Below, in pieces: positions 1 through 10,500 of a stretch of DNA of 64,000 bases (its first letter is position 1; every line of letters begins with the position of its first letter). A program made the position numbers and the translations under genes. The notes beneath the pieces are model-generated. The model was not told the origin of the DNA. It did no database searches and saw nothing but the letters and a program-made list of their open reading frames with translations. Source of the DNA: Verrucomicrobiota bacterium (lineage in GTDB: Bacteria > Verrucomicrobiota > Verrucomicrobiia > Verrucomicrobiales > Akkermansiaceae); NCBI GenBank assembly GCA_017301995.1, contig JAFLEH010000038.1:1-64000 (forward strand), given 5' to 3'.

Positions 1-726
1 AATACAATAAGACGTGCGGCCCGTTTGTCTGGACGAAAGGTCCAGAGAAACTGCGGCGCATCGTCCAGTTGACTCAATCATATCAAAAACAAATGCACAC
101 GAACTAATGGAACGTTGCACTAGATCCAGCAACCTTGTAGCCGCGGAACGGATTGCCTGATTGCCATCGCCGCCGGTCCGCGGCATATTGTGTCGGTAGG
201 TACCGCCAACGAACACCGCAGGAATCCGCTGCTTTTCGAACCAAGCCTCGATCTGCGGAGTGGCATCGACCACCAGCCAGACATCCGGATCCGAGCCGGA
301 CATGTCCTTCGCCAGCACCCTGCCCGGACTCGTTGACCGGAACGCGCCGGAAACCTGGAACGCCACCTGGATTCCGTGGCTTAGCAAGCGCAGCCGGGTC
401 TGGCGGATGCCCGCCTGAGTGCCAGCGGTCATCTCATGGAGGGGCTGTGAAATCAGAAACCGGGCGGTGATCGTCGGCTTGTTGCGCACGAACCACCCGG
501 GACACACCTTGCGGGCAAGGCCCTTGCGCGATTTTTCCATGACCCCAGCCGCTTCCAACGAGGCCAACGCCGCCCTAACCGTCGGCCGCGACACATCAAA
601 CAAGCGTCCGACCTCTTCCTCTCCCGGCAATGACGGCCCCAATCGGCCGGCTTCGACTTCCTCCCGGATGAGGTCGGCTACCTGGCTGACAAGAGAGCGA
701 GGGCGGGCGGTGACGGGTTTGGGCAT
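1..726 (-). CDS. GntR-family transcriptional regulator with LacI-type sensor domain (partial)
   Basis: An open frame begins at ATG 726-724 and runs off the left edge, so only the first 242 codons are present and the C-terminus is missing. Residues ~10-75 read as a GntR winged helix-turn-helix (SLPGEEEVGRLFDVSRPTVR, then ALASLEAAGVMEKSRKG). After a linker, residues ~135-220 resemble a periplasmic-binding/LacI sensor fold, with PDVWLVVDATPQIEAW followed by IPAVFVGGTY. GntR head plus LacI-like sensor is a known architecture of sugar-responsive repressors. It lies next to, and on the same strand as, the glycoside hydrolase cluster at 879-14171, so it may control it; that is inference. No Shine-Dalgarno sequence is obvious at the chosen start. 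The V-R pair in the helix is written GTT AGG, one of many GTTAG pentamers in the window. Confidence 0.75.
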   Translation of the reverse strand, partial: MPKPVTARPRSLVSQVADLIREEVEAGRLGPSLPGEEEVGRLFDVSRPTVRAALASLEAAGVMEKSRKGLARKVCPGWFVRNKPTITARFLISQPLHEMTAGTQAGIRQTRLRLLSHGIQVAFQVSGAFRSTSPGRVLAKDMSGSDPDVWLVVDATPQIEAWFEKQRIPAVFVGGTYRHNMPRTGGDGNQAIRSAATRLLDLVQRSISSCAFVFDMIESTGRCAAVSLDLSSRQTGRTSYCI

Positions 727-878
727 GATTCGGGGAAGCTGACTACAGGATTCAGGAGAAACCGGAACGAACAATGGGAACCGCGCCGTGGTTGATAGAA
801 CCGGTCCCGGGCCCGACACCGACTTCCCGTGATCGGGTGACGGCACAGACGGTTGGGACCTGACGCGGGAAGGTCATA

Positions 879-3800
879 TCAGGTGGTGACTTCATATCTC
901 ATGGTGGCACCGGGCGCGAGTTTCATATCCGCGGCCAGGGTGACCAGGACGCTGGTGCCATTCTGGACAAACGATGCCTTGAGGGGTGTCTGGCCCACGG
1001 TGACCGCCACCGTGCGGGCTTTGGCACCGGCGGCGAGTTCCACGCCGAGGGTCTTCACTTTGATTTGCCCGTGTTTCACTTCGAGCAGGTGCGACTGGTT
1101 TCCTTGTCGGCGCTTCTGCGCATAGGTCCCCCACCCGCCCGCGGCGGTGAACGGGGCGCGGAAATCGTCCGGCGTGAGGCGCGGAGCGAAGCCGATGCGG
1201 CCCGAAGGACCATGGCTGGTGAACCCGCAGGCGGAAATGAACGTGCCATAGCTCGCCATCGCGCGGGCGTAGTGGTCGCTGCATTCGACTTCGTTGTAGG
1301 GATTGCGGCGCGACGCATGGTAGCGGTCGTGGATCGCGCGGGTCACAGCAAGTCCCTCGGTGACCATGCCCTCCGCGATCATGTGGGAGGCCACCTGATG
1401 CTCGAAGCCGCTCATGCATTCGTTGAAGTATCCGGTCTGCCAACTGACGATGCCGAACACGTCCTTCACGCCGCGCGGGTTGGACGCCATCACCATGCCG
1501 CCTTCACCGGGCATGGCGTAGGGGCGCCCCACGGTGAAGTGTTTGCGGAACGGGCCGACATCCATCGTAAAGTTATATTTCCACAACGCGCGCAACGCGC
1601 TCAGGGATTTCTCCCGGTCCAGTACCCGGCCGAGATCGACCTGCCACGCCCAACTCTGGCCGTGCACCTGATCAATGTGGCAGGCTTCGTAGGTGCCGAG
1701 GTGCTTCGGCTTTTGCGGATCGGGCAATTGGATGAAATATTCGCCGTTGTAGAGCTTCGCTTCCACGGATGCCTTGGCCTTCGCCGCGTGTGCCCGGCAT
1801 GCGTCCGCGAACCGGCCATCTCCCATTTCCCGGGCCATTTCCTCCACCGCCCGCAGCGCGGCGATCGCGAGCGAGGTGATCCAAGCGATCTGGCCGAACC
1901 ATGCGGCGTCCAGTGTGTTTTCCTGCGGTCCATCGAGGATGCCGTCGCCATCGGCATCATGCCGGATGATATATTCCGCGGCCAGTTCCACCTTGGGCCA
2001 TACTCGTTTGAGAAACTCCGCATCGGCGCTCATCTGGTGCTCGCGCCAGACTCCGAGGATGCGGCCGCAATGCCCGTCGATCGCCGGCCCGGTGCCCTCG
2101 GCGCGATGGCGGATGATTCCGGAGTCCGCGACGAATCCCACTCCGAAATCCACCCGCTCCCGGATATCGCGCTCGATCTCCGGAAAGATCCGCGCGACGG
2201 CCTGCGCGTAGTGCCAGACATGCGTGCAGGTCCCCTCGCAGCAGCCCACGCCCTCCCACGCCCAGAAGCGTCCGCTGCCGAAACGATGGGCGGTGGTGGT
2301 CGCCAAGGTGGACGTGTTGGCGAACGTTCTATCAAGAAACCAATGGGGCAGCGTGGAATCATACCAGGTGTCCCGCCAAAGCCGGGTGAGTTTTTCCAAA
2401 CGCGGCAGTTCCCTAACCACATGACCCGCCACCGCCGCCGCGTCGGCGAACCGCTTGGCGTAATGGTTTCCCGTGGCGGCGTCCGGGCACGGGAGTTTGG
2501 TCCGCGGAAAATGCCAGGCGAGCACAAAGCGGAAATCGGCGGATTCTCCGGGCTTTACCATCGCCGTTTTAACAACACAACCTGGCGGAGCCTCGCTTTT
2601 CGCCTGTGCCGCCGAGCCATCCGCGAACGCCGCATCCGGCAGGCCGCCCGGCGTCATTGATAGATCGGCGCGTGCGTCGCCCACCGCAGCGAGGACCATC
2701 GTGCCAAAATCCGGCCGCTGCTCCAAAGGAAGATCCTCCGGCGCAATATCGGTCTGGATGATGTGATCCACCCCGATGTTCGCCCACGGACCTGCCGCAT
2801 TGTCGAAAATCTCGATCACCACCTCACGGCCATCGAACTCGGATAGATCGAGCGCCGCCCTTCGCATCCGGTTGTGGTTGTGTCCGGTGGCGCGACGGAC
2901 TTCCTTGCCATCCAACAACACCCTCAAGCCGACATCATCCCGCTGGCCACCGCCGATGTGAAACGCGAGGTACCTGCGCTCGATCCGGATCGGCGGGCTT
3001 GTCAGCTTGCCCTTTTGATCATCCTTGCCGCCAACCGATCCACCAGGGGCGGTCGCGTGGGAATTGACCGTGCGGTCACCCTCGCCGCCGAGGTCGCCCT
3101 GATAGGCGGGCACCTCCGACCGTTTCACCGGCTCCCTGCCGAAGGCATCGCCCTCGGTCCGCCACGCGCCATAGCCGCTTTCGAAATCAGCTACTAACAA
3201 ATCCGGCCGCGGTTCGGAAACCCGGCCTTGTCTAACCATCTCCATCACCACCATGGTGAAACCGCCATCCTTTGCCACGCGGTTCTTCCTAACATACCCG
3301 CCGGGGATTCCGGAGTGGAAGCAAACCGCATTCTGCAACCAACCCGCTAGATCGACCTCCACCGCCTCCGCACCCCGGTTTTCCACCCGGATGGCAAAAA
3401 CGGTGGCCGGCAGCGCCGAATCGTCGGCCTGATGGGGAACAAACGGGGAGAACGCCTCCATCACCACGGCTACGGGAGAATCGGGGTCACTGTATCGAAC
3501 CGTTCCGATCGGATACTGTCCGGTGAATTCGACTTCCTTCCATCCGTCCGAATCCAGTGTGCGCACGTGCGATGCGGCGCCCTGCCTGATCCGCACCGCG
3601 AAGCCCTGCGCGATCTTCTGGGAGTCAGCCAGCGTGGCGGGTTTCACATAACGCGCGCCGTGCCTGCAAGTCACCATTCCGCCCGCTCCCTCGAAGTCCG
3701 CGCCGATCTCGCTGAACGGAAAGGTCACCGGCAGCACACCCTCGCCGTTCTTGTTGAAAATGTCCCAGTTCCAGAGGCGGCCGTCGCCACCCAGATAGAG

Positions 3801-4091
3801 CGTGCCGCAGCAAATCCCGCCCACCGGCATGCCGATGTAGCGCAATTCCCCGCGCGACTTCGCGTAGGTGGCCGGTGTTCCACGAGCGGCCAACGAATCC
3901 ACCCATTCCTTGCGCAGGTGTTTCTCCAGCGGGATGAAACGCCCCCAGTCCTCCCGTTCGCCCGCGGCGCCGAAGGAGAATCCGCCCCCTGCCCATGCCC
4001 CGGCCCCGGCCGCCAGCTTGAGGAAATCCCTGCGCTGTACACGCCTGTCATTGGTGGCGCCCGATGCCGCGCCCGGTTGGTTGTGTACCAT
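879..4091 (-). CDS. GH116-family glycoside hydrolase (GBA2-type beta-glucosidase-like), Tat-exported
   Basis: Predicted 1,070-aa exported hydrolase of the GH116/DUF608 (non-lysosomal glucosylceramidase-like) family, whose members remove beta-linked glucose or xylose. The start at 4091 is preferred over an upstream in-frame start because it gives a Tat leader: QRRDFLKLA at about residues 19-27, then a hydrophobic stretch. The family's N-terminal hallmark is visible as GMPVGGICCGTLYLGGDGRL followed by WNWDIF. Likely catalytic regions are GCCEGTCTHVWHY (~residue 618, nucleophile Glu by analogy) and ENTLDAAW (~726, acid/base Asp by analogy). Residues ~294-450 form an extra domain (DFESGYGAW ... 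IGVDHIIQTD) that interrupts the N-terminal domain and looks like a carbohydrate-binding fold seen in other secreted hydrolases. It is the last gene of the minus-strand hydrolase run, 174 bp after GH172. Substrate is not inferable. Confidence 0.85.
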   Translation of the reverse strand: MVHNQPGAASGATNDRRVQRRDFLKLAAGAGAWAGGGFSFGAAGEREDWGRFIPLEKHLRKEWVDSLAARGTPATYAKSRGELRYIGMPVGGICCGTLYLGGDGRLWNWDIFNKNGEGVLPVTFPFSEIGADFEGAGGMVTCRHGARYVKPATLADSQKIAQGFAVRIRQGAASHVRTLDSDGWKEVEFTGQYPIGTVRYSDPDSPVAVVMEAFSPFVPHQADDSALPATVFAIRVENRGAEAVEVDLAGWLQNAVCFHSGIPGGYVRKNRVAKDGGFTMVVMEMVRQGRVSEPRPDLLVADFESGYGAWRTEGDAFGREPVKRSEVPAYQGDLGGEGDRTVNSHATAPGGSVGGKDDQKGKLTSPPIRIERRYLAFHIGGGQRDDVGLRVLLDGKEVRRATGHNHNRMRRAALDLSEFDGREVVIEIFDNAAGPWANIGVDHIIQTDIAPEDLPLEQRPDFGTMVLAAVGDARADLSMTPGGLPDAAFADGSAAQAKSEAPPGCVVKTAMVKPGESADFRFVLAWHFPRTKLPCPDAATGNHYAKRFADAAAVAGHVVRELPRLEKLTRLWRDTWYDSTLPHWFLDRTFANTSTLATTTAHRFGSGRFWAWEGVGCCEGTCTHVWHYAQAVARIFPEIERDIRERVDFGVGFVADSGIIRHRAEGTGPAIDGHCGRILGVWREHQMSADAEFLKRVWPKVELAAEYIIRHDADGDGILDGPQENTLDAAWFGQIAWITSLAIAALRAVEEMAREMGDGRFADACRAHAAKAKASVEAKLYNGEYFIQLPDPQKPKHLGTYEACHIDQVHGQSWAWQVDLGRVLDREKSLSALRALWKYNFTMDVGPFRKHFTVGRPYAMPGEGGMVMASNPRGVKDVFGIVSWQTGYFNECMSGFEHQVASHMIAEGMVTEGLAVTRAIHDRYHASRRNPYNEVECSDHYARAMASYGTFISACGFTSHGPSGRIGFAPRLTPDDFRAPFTAAGGWGTYAQKRRQGNQSHLLEVKHGQIKVKTLGVELAAGAKARTVAVTVGQTPLKASFVQNGTSVLVTLAADMKLAPGATMRYEVTT

Positions 4092-4265
4092 GGATGTATG
4101 TGTTAGAAAGTGATTCGTTTCCCGGATTTCCGTCCGCACGGCGCGGGATCCCGCCACACAATGCAACCGCCCCCACGCCCTGCAAACGCCTTTTTGCCTG
4201 TCATTGTAAATTACAGGTGATTTGGTGATGGCGGACGGTGGGGCCCCATGCAAATCCGCCGGTCT

Positions 4266-5525
4266 TCATTTCCACACCTTGTCCGCAAGGCCTTCCACGC
4301 GGGAGGCGGCGCCCTGGATGGCGGGCAAGCCGTTTTCCGGGCGGTCCAGATAGAAATACGCGGTGGCGGAGACGTCATCGCTGCGGTAAAAATGCGTGCT
4401 GCCCTCGGGGTGCTTCGGATCATCGGGCGACGGCGCGTCCTTGCGATCCAGCATCCGGTGGATCTCCGGCGCGCGTCCGGTGAGATTGTTCACATCGCCG
4501 CCGTGCGTGTCCAACACCCACAGCGGTTTGGTAGTTGCGCCACTGGCGATGATCTTGCGGACCTGTTCGGTCGAGGCGTTGCCGATTTGTTGGATCGTGA
4601 CCCGGCAGTCCTGATGGAAAAACACCGGATCATCGATGTGGAAGCGGTAGAACGCGTAAAGATCGCGGTTCTTGTCGGACACCAACGAGCCGTGGATGCG
4701 CCCGCGGAATTCTCCCTGGCCCCAACCGGTGCCGATGTAATCCTCCGTGCCGGTGCCTGCCAGCGTGGGATAGTCGGTGTCGCCGTCCAGATAGATCTTC
4801 ACCTCGCCCTCGCCGAACCAGGTCCCGCGGTAGGCGGCATCACCGATCACGCCGATATTGGTCCCGAGATAGCGGCCTTTCCCCGTGACTTTCGGGAGAA
4901 TGGTGAAATCCTTGCCAAGTTCGGTTTTGGCCTCGCGCCGCCAATGCGTGTGGAAATACAGGGCATCGTCGGCTTGTTTGGCCACCTCGGTGTAATTGAT
5001 GTCATACCACACCAGCGCATGGGCGGTGGACTCGTTGACCAGTTGGATCCTCGCGCCTTTCCGATAGGGCATGGGCACGGTGAAATTGTAGGACCGCCCC
5101 TCGGGACTGGAGAACAGGGCGTTTTCAAACGGCACCAGCAAACCGAGACCGGAACAGAAGAAATCGCCCACCGGCGCGGACACGGCGGGCGTTGGCGCGC
5201 CATCCCAAAACATATCAATCCGCACAAGCCGCCGTTGCTCGCGGTTCATCGGAATGGTGCCGCTGAGCCACATCCTTCGGATGATTCCGGCGCCCTTGAT
5301 GTCGGCGAGCGTGGCGGTGGCGCCGGGCGCGATGACGATGAACGCGTCGCCCTTGGCGCCACGGTTGGATTTCCCGCCCTGGCCTTTCGCTCCGGTCGGA
5401 TTTTCCGGACTGATCCAACGGGTGTGGGTGCCATCGGCCGGAGCCTGATAGAGCGGCTCCGCTGCCACATTCGCGGCAAGCAAGCCGAGGGTGATTGCGA
5501 CCAGTTTCATTTCGGTTATTTTCAT
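4266..5525 (-). CDS. GH172-family (DUF2961) glycoside hydrolase, secreted
   Basis: Predicted 419-aa secreted enzyme of the DUF2961 family, now GH172. Characterised members act on alpha-D-fructofuranosides/difructose anhydride and on D-arabinofuranosides. A signal peptide is visible (MKLVAITLGLLAANVAAEP); a second in-frame ATG at 5510 would give the cleaner signal peptide, so the N-terminus is uncertain by five residues. Family motifs: WISPENPTG near the N-terminus, GTWFGEGEVKIYLDGD, and GTGTEDYIGTGWGQGEF (the GTGTEDY block is the family signature). Length is typical of single-domain members, unlike the larger paralogue at 7544-10735. It lies 99 bp downstream of the GH2 gene on the same strand, suggesting shared transcription. 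Exact substrate unknown; a furanoside is the best guess from the family. Confidence 0.85.
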   Translation of the reverse strand: MKITEMKLVAITLGLLAANVAAEPLYQAPADGTHTRWISPENPTGAKGQGGKSNRGAKGDAFIVIAPGATATLADIKGAGIIRRMWLSGTIPMNREQRRLVRIDMFWDGAPTPAVSAPVGDFFCSGLGLLVPFENALFSSPEGRSYNFTVPMPYRKGARIQLVNESTAHALVWYDINYTEVAKQADDALYFHTHWRREAKTELGKDFTILPKVTGKGRYLGTNIGVIGDAAYRGTWFGEGEVKIYLDGDTDYPTLAGTGTEDYIGTGWGQGEFRGRIHGSLVSDKNRDLYAFYRFHIDDPVFFHQDCRVTIQQIGNASTEQVRKIIASGATTKPLWVLDTHGGDVNNLTGRAPEIHRMLDRKDAPSPDDPKHPEGSTHFYRSDDVSATAYFYLDRPENGLPAIQGAASRVEGLADKVWK

Positions 5526-5624
5526 GGGTCGGAGCAGGTTGAATCGATTGCTTCACAGGCGGTGAGTCGATCTTGCATTCCAATGGCGGGAAGATCAAGC
5601 CTCTTGACGGATCTCCCTTTGAAG

Positions 5625-7502
5625 TCAGTTCCCCGCGGGCCCGGGTGGTACGGCTGGCAATTTTCCGAAGATTTCCTTAAGTCGCGCGGTGTCGAACTTG
5701 GGTTGGCGGTCGTAGAAGAAAAGTCCCTTCTGTTCCTGCTCAACATCGGTCAACTGGGTGAAACAATAGCCACCGATGTGGGGCGACAGTCCGAGAATCA
5801 CATCCACCATGCCGCCCACGCGCTGGTAATATTCGTTCTGAGATTTCGTGCCTCCGTAGCCCCAACCGGAGGCCTTGCGATCACCGGAAAACGCCACGCC
5901 GCCGAACTCATCGAAAATATACGGAATCGTGCCGTCGTATTCGATGGGCGCGAACGCGGCGTTGTATTCGGGAAAATTCGAACCGGTGTTGAATTGCGTG
6001 CGCGGCTCGATGTCGAACTGGTGCGCGCGCATCAGCTTGCCGTCGTTCCACAGAATCTTCCGCAGCGCCTCCGGGTTCTGTTCGTAGTTGTGGACGGTAT
6101 AAATCTCCGCCGCGAAGTGCGTGCCGCCGGAGTTTCCCACGAAGATGCGCGTCGGATCAACCAGCTTCGTCACGCGATATAGCTCCTGCATGAAACGCGG
6201 ATAATTGATGCGGTCGATGTTGTTCTGCTCGTTGTTCGGCGTCCACGCGATGATCGACGGGTGATTGCGGTCGCGCTCGAGAATCTCAATCCATTCGGGC
6301 GTGAAGATGCGGGCTGCCTCGGGCCGGTTGTAGTCCAGGCCCCAGTTCGAGGCCTCGCCCCAGGTCAGATAGCCGAGCTTGTCCGCCCAGTAGTGAAAGC
6401 GTTCCTCAAACACCTTCTGGTGCAGCCGCGCGCCGTTGAAGCCGACCGACATGGAGAGTTCAATGTCGCGCTTGAGTGCCGCGTCGTTGGGAGCGGTCCA
6501 CTGGCTCTCGGGATAGTAGCCCTGATCCAGCACCAACCGCAGATAGATGGGTTTGTTGTTGAGAAAAATCCGGTTGCCCTCGGTGTGAACCTTCCTCATT
6601 CCGAGATAGGAGTTCACCGTGTCCACGACTTCACCCTTGGCGTTCAATACCTCGTAAACCACGTCGTAAAGAAACGGACTTTCCGGACTCCAGAGTTTCG
6701 CGTCATTCATCGGCACTACAACCGGTGTGGCCTCGCTGGCGGACGCAGTCACACTGCCGGCTGTCTTGTCGCCGTCCTTGACCGTCACGCGGAACTTTCC
6801 GCCCTTGAGACTGACAAATCTCGGATTGATAACAACTTGTCCCTGATCAATGTCGGTAATGACCTGCACGTTCCGCAAACCCTCGTCCGCGACCGCCTCC
6901 AACCAGACCGTCTGCCAGATACCCGTGGTGCGGGTGTAATTGCAACCATGCGAAAGCAGGCGCGTGCTCTGTTTACCCGCCGGCTGCATTTGATCGCGCA
7001 GATGGCTCCGCGCATACACCACCAGGCTGTGCGTGCCGCCTGGCTTGACGAACTTCGTGATGTCCAGCCCGAACGACGACGTGCCGCCGAAATGGCGCGT
7101 CATGAACTTTCCGTCGAGATAGACCTCCGCCTGATAATACACCGCGCCAAAGTTCAGCATCACGCGCCGCCCCTCCCAGTCCTTCGGCACGGTGATGTTG
7201 CGCTGATACCAGAGATGTTCGATAAAATCCTGGAACTCAACGCCGGACAACTTCGACTCCGGCGCAAACGGTACGATGATCTTGTTCGTGAAGCCCTGCG
7301 ATTTCTGCCAGCCCTTCTCCAGACCAGACCCGGCGGGGTCGAACGAGTAGGTCCATTCACCGTTCAGGTTGACCCAGTCCTTCCGCTCGAACTGAGGGCG
7401 CGGATGTTCAGGGCGTGGCGGTTCGTCTCCGCCCCAACATGGCAGGCATACCATGGATACCGAAACCACGAGCAAGCGGCACAACTCAAATAAACTTCTC
7501 AT
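5625..7502 (-). CDS. GH2-family glycoside hydrolase (beta-galactosidase/beta-glucuronidase-like), secreted
   Basis: A 625-aa protein starting at ATG 7502 with a hydrophobic leader (MRSLFELCRLLVVSVSMVCL); in-frame sequence upstream belongs to the neighbouring gene's antisense frame. The GH2 order is present: sugar-binding jelly roll (RKDWVNLNGEWTYSFDP, NFGAVYYQAEVYLDGK), immunoglobulin-like domain, then a TIM barrel. The putative acid/base Glu is in WTPNNEQNN (~residue 424) and the nucleophile Glu in IFDEFGG (~531). HQFDIEPRTQFNTGSNFPEY is part of the barrel. GH2 covers beta-galactosidase, glucuronidase and mannosidase activities, which cannot be separated here. It follows the GH172-LamG gene by 41 bp and precedes another GH172 by 99 bp, so the three are probably one transcription unit acting on one glycan. 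Confidence 0.88.
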   Translation of the reverse strand: MRSLFELCRLLVVSVSMVCLPCWGGDEPPRPEHPRPQFERKDWVNLNGEWTYSFDPAGSGLEKGWQKSQGFTNKIIVPFAPESKLSGVEFQDFIEHLWYQRNITVPKDWEGRRVMLNFGAVYYQAEVYLDGKFMTRHFGGTSSFGLDITKFVKPGGTHSLVVYARSHLRDQMQPAGKQSTRLLSHGCNYTRTTGIWQTVWLEAVADEGLRNVQVITDIDQGQVVINPRFVSLKGGKFRVTVKDGDKTAGSVTASASEATPVVVPMNDAKLWSPESPFLYDVVYEVLNAKGEVVDTVNSYLGMRKVHTEGNRIFLNNKPIYLRLVLDQGYYPESQWTAPNDAALKRDIELSMSVGFNGARLHQKVFEERFHYWADKLGYLTWGEASNWGLDYNRPEAARIFTPEWIEILERDRNHPSIIAWTPNNEQNNIDRINYPRFMQELYRVTKLVDPTRIFVGNSGGTHFAAEIYTVHNYEQNPEALRKILWNDGKLMRAHQFDIEPRTQFNTGSNFPEYNAAFAPIEYDGTIPYIFDEFGGVAFSGDRKASGWGYGGTKSQNEYYQRVGGMVDVILGLSPHIGGYCFTQLTDVEQEQKGLFFYDRQPKFDTARLKEIFGKLPAVPPGPAGN

Positions 7503-7543
7503 CCTTGTTCGATATCTTACAGGTTCGCTTGGTTTCAACACCT

Positions 7544-10500
7544 TCATTGCGCGGCGATGCCGTTCTCTGGCAGCACGAGGCGGGCGAAGCCCCGTTGTTC
7601 CATCCCGGGTTCCGCGACCGCGGTCACCGGTTCGCCGATGGGGCCGGCGTAGGCCGGTTGACGCGCGGCGACCTCCCAGTTCGCCAGATCGCCGGAAATC
7701 TCGATCTCCCAGTAAACGGCGGACCGAGCGTCGGCACCCAGCGGAAACCGGAACACCGCGGGCACGGATGCGGCATCGACCGAGATCCGGGTCACCGGCA
7801 CGCTGGCGCCGGATGCGGGGTCCGTTCCTAACACATATTCCAGCACGTTGGGCGCTCCGTCGCCGTCCGGATCGGCCGCCGGTTGGGCGTTGGCGGTGCT
7901 TGCCTGTGGCAGGCGGTTCCTCACAAAGGTGGCAAAACCGGGGCTGCCTGAAGAGAAGACCACATTGTCCAACAATCCGATGAAGCGCCCGTCGGGTCCG
8001 CCGCTGCCGTTTTTGGCCGCGCCGAAGGTCAGATCGGCCGAGGGGGAGGGAAAGGCCGCGCTGCTGCCAAGCTCCACACCGTCCAACGACAGTCTGCTCA
8101 GACCGGCGCGCCGGATGAGGCGCAGGTTCTGCCACTGGTTGAGCTTCACCGAACCGGCCGGGCCCGTGATGACATCTCCGGTGCCGTTGATGTGAAACCG
8201 CCACGAGCCGCCGGCATGATAGATGAAACACGAGCCCGAACCATAGCGCCCGAGCGCCACCGGAATGTGAAACGACGAACCACCGGTGGGTTTGACGTCG
8301 AATCCCATCTCAAAATCGGCTAGATCGATCCCGGCCAGCAGTTCGGCGCCCTGGCCGGTCAGGTGTCCGGCCCCGCCGAATCCGACGCTCAGCGTGTCAC
8401 CGGCCGCCGCGGAGTCGCTCCGGTAGGTCACCGTGCCCGAGGCCGCCAAGGCCGGTGCGCCCGCCTGTTCCCTGGTGCCGCCGGCAGGGGTGTCGGCCGC
8501 CGCGCCCGGATCATCCTCACCCAGACGCCACCGCTTCTCGCTGAAAGTTACCGGTTTGGGATCGGATGGCACGAAGGCGTCCACCCCAACCGGCATTCCG
8601 GGATGGCCCGCCGCCGCGACGAGACGCACGGTGATCGCCGCATCCACCGGTTTCACGTAGCCGAGTTTCAACTCCTTGCGTCCGAGCGTGGCGGAACCGG
8701 CATCCACTCCGGCGAGCACTTTGGCGCCGTTCACCCACACCTCCACCGTGCCGCCCTCCGGCAGGGTGGTTAGATAGAGCTTGAGCATCCGCGGATTGAA
8801 CTGTTCGGTCAGCCGGAACTCCACGAACTGCCCGGCGGCGGTGAACGGCAGCACGCGGTAGGATCCGGCACTGACAAGATGGTCGGGATCTTCACTCAGG
8901 GTCGGTGTCACGACGGATGGCACGATACCCGGCGAGGCCGCGCTGGGTGTGGCCGCCTCGGCCTCGACGGCGTTGGGCAGATTGACGGAACCGCCGCCGG
9001 TGCGGATCCGGTCGGACTCGGCCTGGAGCGATTCCAAAGAAGTGACCGCCTGGGCCGCCCGGGCAGGCAGCGCCGGACGGTTGTGGGTGGAACCGGGAAT
9101 CGCGTAGTAGAAGGTCGCCGCGCTGTACATCAGCAGATCCCAGGCGTTGCGCTGGTCGGTGCCCGGCGACGCTTCCATGTCGAACACAAGCCGGGAGTTG
9201 AACGGCATCGCATCGAGCATCCGCGTGCGGGTGCAGATGTTGAAGCCCTTGGGCGAATTGGCCGCCGTCGATCCCACCTGGGCGTTGGCTTCGAACGGGG
9301 TGGCGAATTCGTCGGTGCGGGTGGGCACCACCCCGCCGGCCCAGCCGTAGTAGTCCTCGGTGCCGGTGCCGAAATTCCCGGGAAATTTCCCGACCGCGTA
9401 TTCGTCGTCCACATAAATTTTCTCATCGCCCTCGCCCCACCATCCGTTGGTTAGATTGAGCACCGTCCAGACATCGCCCACCAGCACGCCCTTGCCGGCG
9501 ACATCCACGAAGTTCCAATCATGAAACGGGGTGCCGGGGGAGATGAAATCCGGCCGCCAGCGGGCGTGGAAATGCATCGACCGCGCGTCCCACTGCCACG
9601 ATGCCGTGCGGACCTTGAGAACGGCGGTGGCCGATGCCGTTCCGCAGTTGAGCAGGCGCACGCGGCCGCTGTTCTGATAGGGCATCCGCCAGCGGCAGAC
9701 GAACCTGCCGTCCGCGGCCGTGGATGTCCGGGCCAGCGTGGCCACATTGTTGGCGCGGTCCGCGCTGTTGAAGAAATCGCCCGCCGGACACCAGACGGTT
9801 TCGGTGCCATCGAAGGTGGCGCTAAGCACCAGATTGCGCAGCAGCGCCGGATTCGCGGCGATCGCGGCCTCGTCGAGGTCGATCTCAAGCTCGGTCACGG
9901 CACGCGCTCCGGCCGGCAGGTCGAGCGCCAACTCGCCTTGGTTGGGCGGCACCACGCCCGATTGCTGGAGTTGCGGATCCGCGGACGGAGGCGGATTGGT
10001 TAGAGCGGCGCCCACCGTCGCCAACAGCGGCGACTGGAACCTGGCGGCGGTGAAGGTCTCCACGGCGGTGCCCGGCGGATAGGCGCGGTAGGAGACGATG
10101 TCGTAGAACGGGCTGCCGCTAAGCGTGACCTTGCACGACTGGGCGAACGGAATCGGAAAATGCAGCACGCCCGCGCGCGCGGTAAAGTTCGAGAATGGCG
10201 CGGGCAGCGACACCGAATTCTGGGGCGATGGCTTCGAGCCATACTCGGCGGCGGACCAATTCAGGTTGCTCAGCAGCTCGATCAGATTCTGGTCGATCAC
10301 CGGCGTGGTGGCTCCATCCAGATAGATCCGGACACTAGGCCCCGTGCGGTTGCCGAAATCCTTGTAGAAAAACGGGGTCCAAATGCGGGTGAGGGCACCC
10401 GGACCGTTGTGCTCCATGATCACCCACTCGGTTTGGCCGTTGCGCTGTTCGGTGCGGATATAGCCGAGCCCGTCGCTATCGGCGAACCAACCGCCGGTTC

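Noticed and set aside
1065..6182. Very long antisense open frames (531 codons at 1065-2660 and 644 codons at 4248-6182, plus strand)
   Set aside because: They lie exactly opposite well-recognised GH116, GH172 and GH2 genes, have no signal, motif or start context, and are expected as shadows in GC-rich coding DNA.
5625..8231. Extension of the GH2 frame upstream to 8231
   Set aside because: The extra 243 residues are Arg/Pro-rich antisense-like sequence overlapping the LamG-GH172 gene; the signal peptide at 7502 marks the real start.
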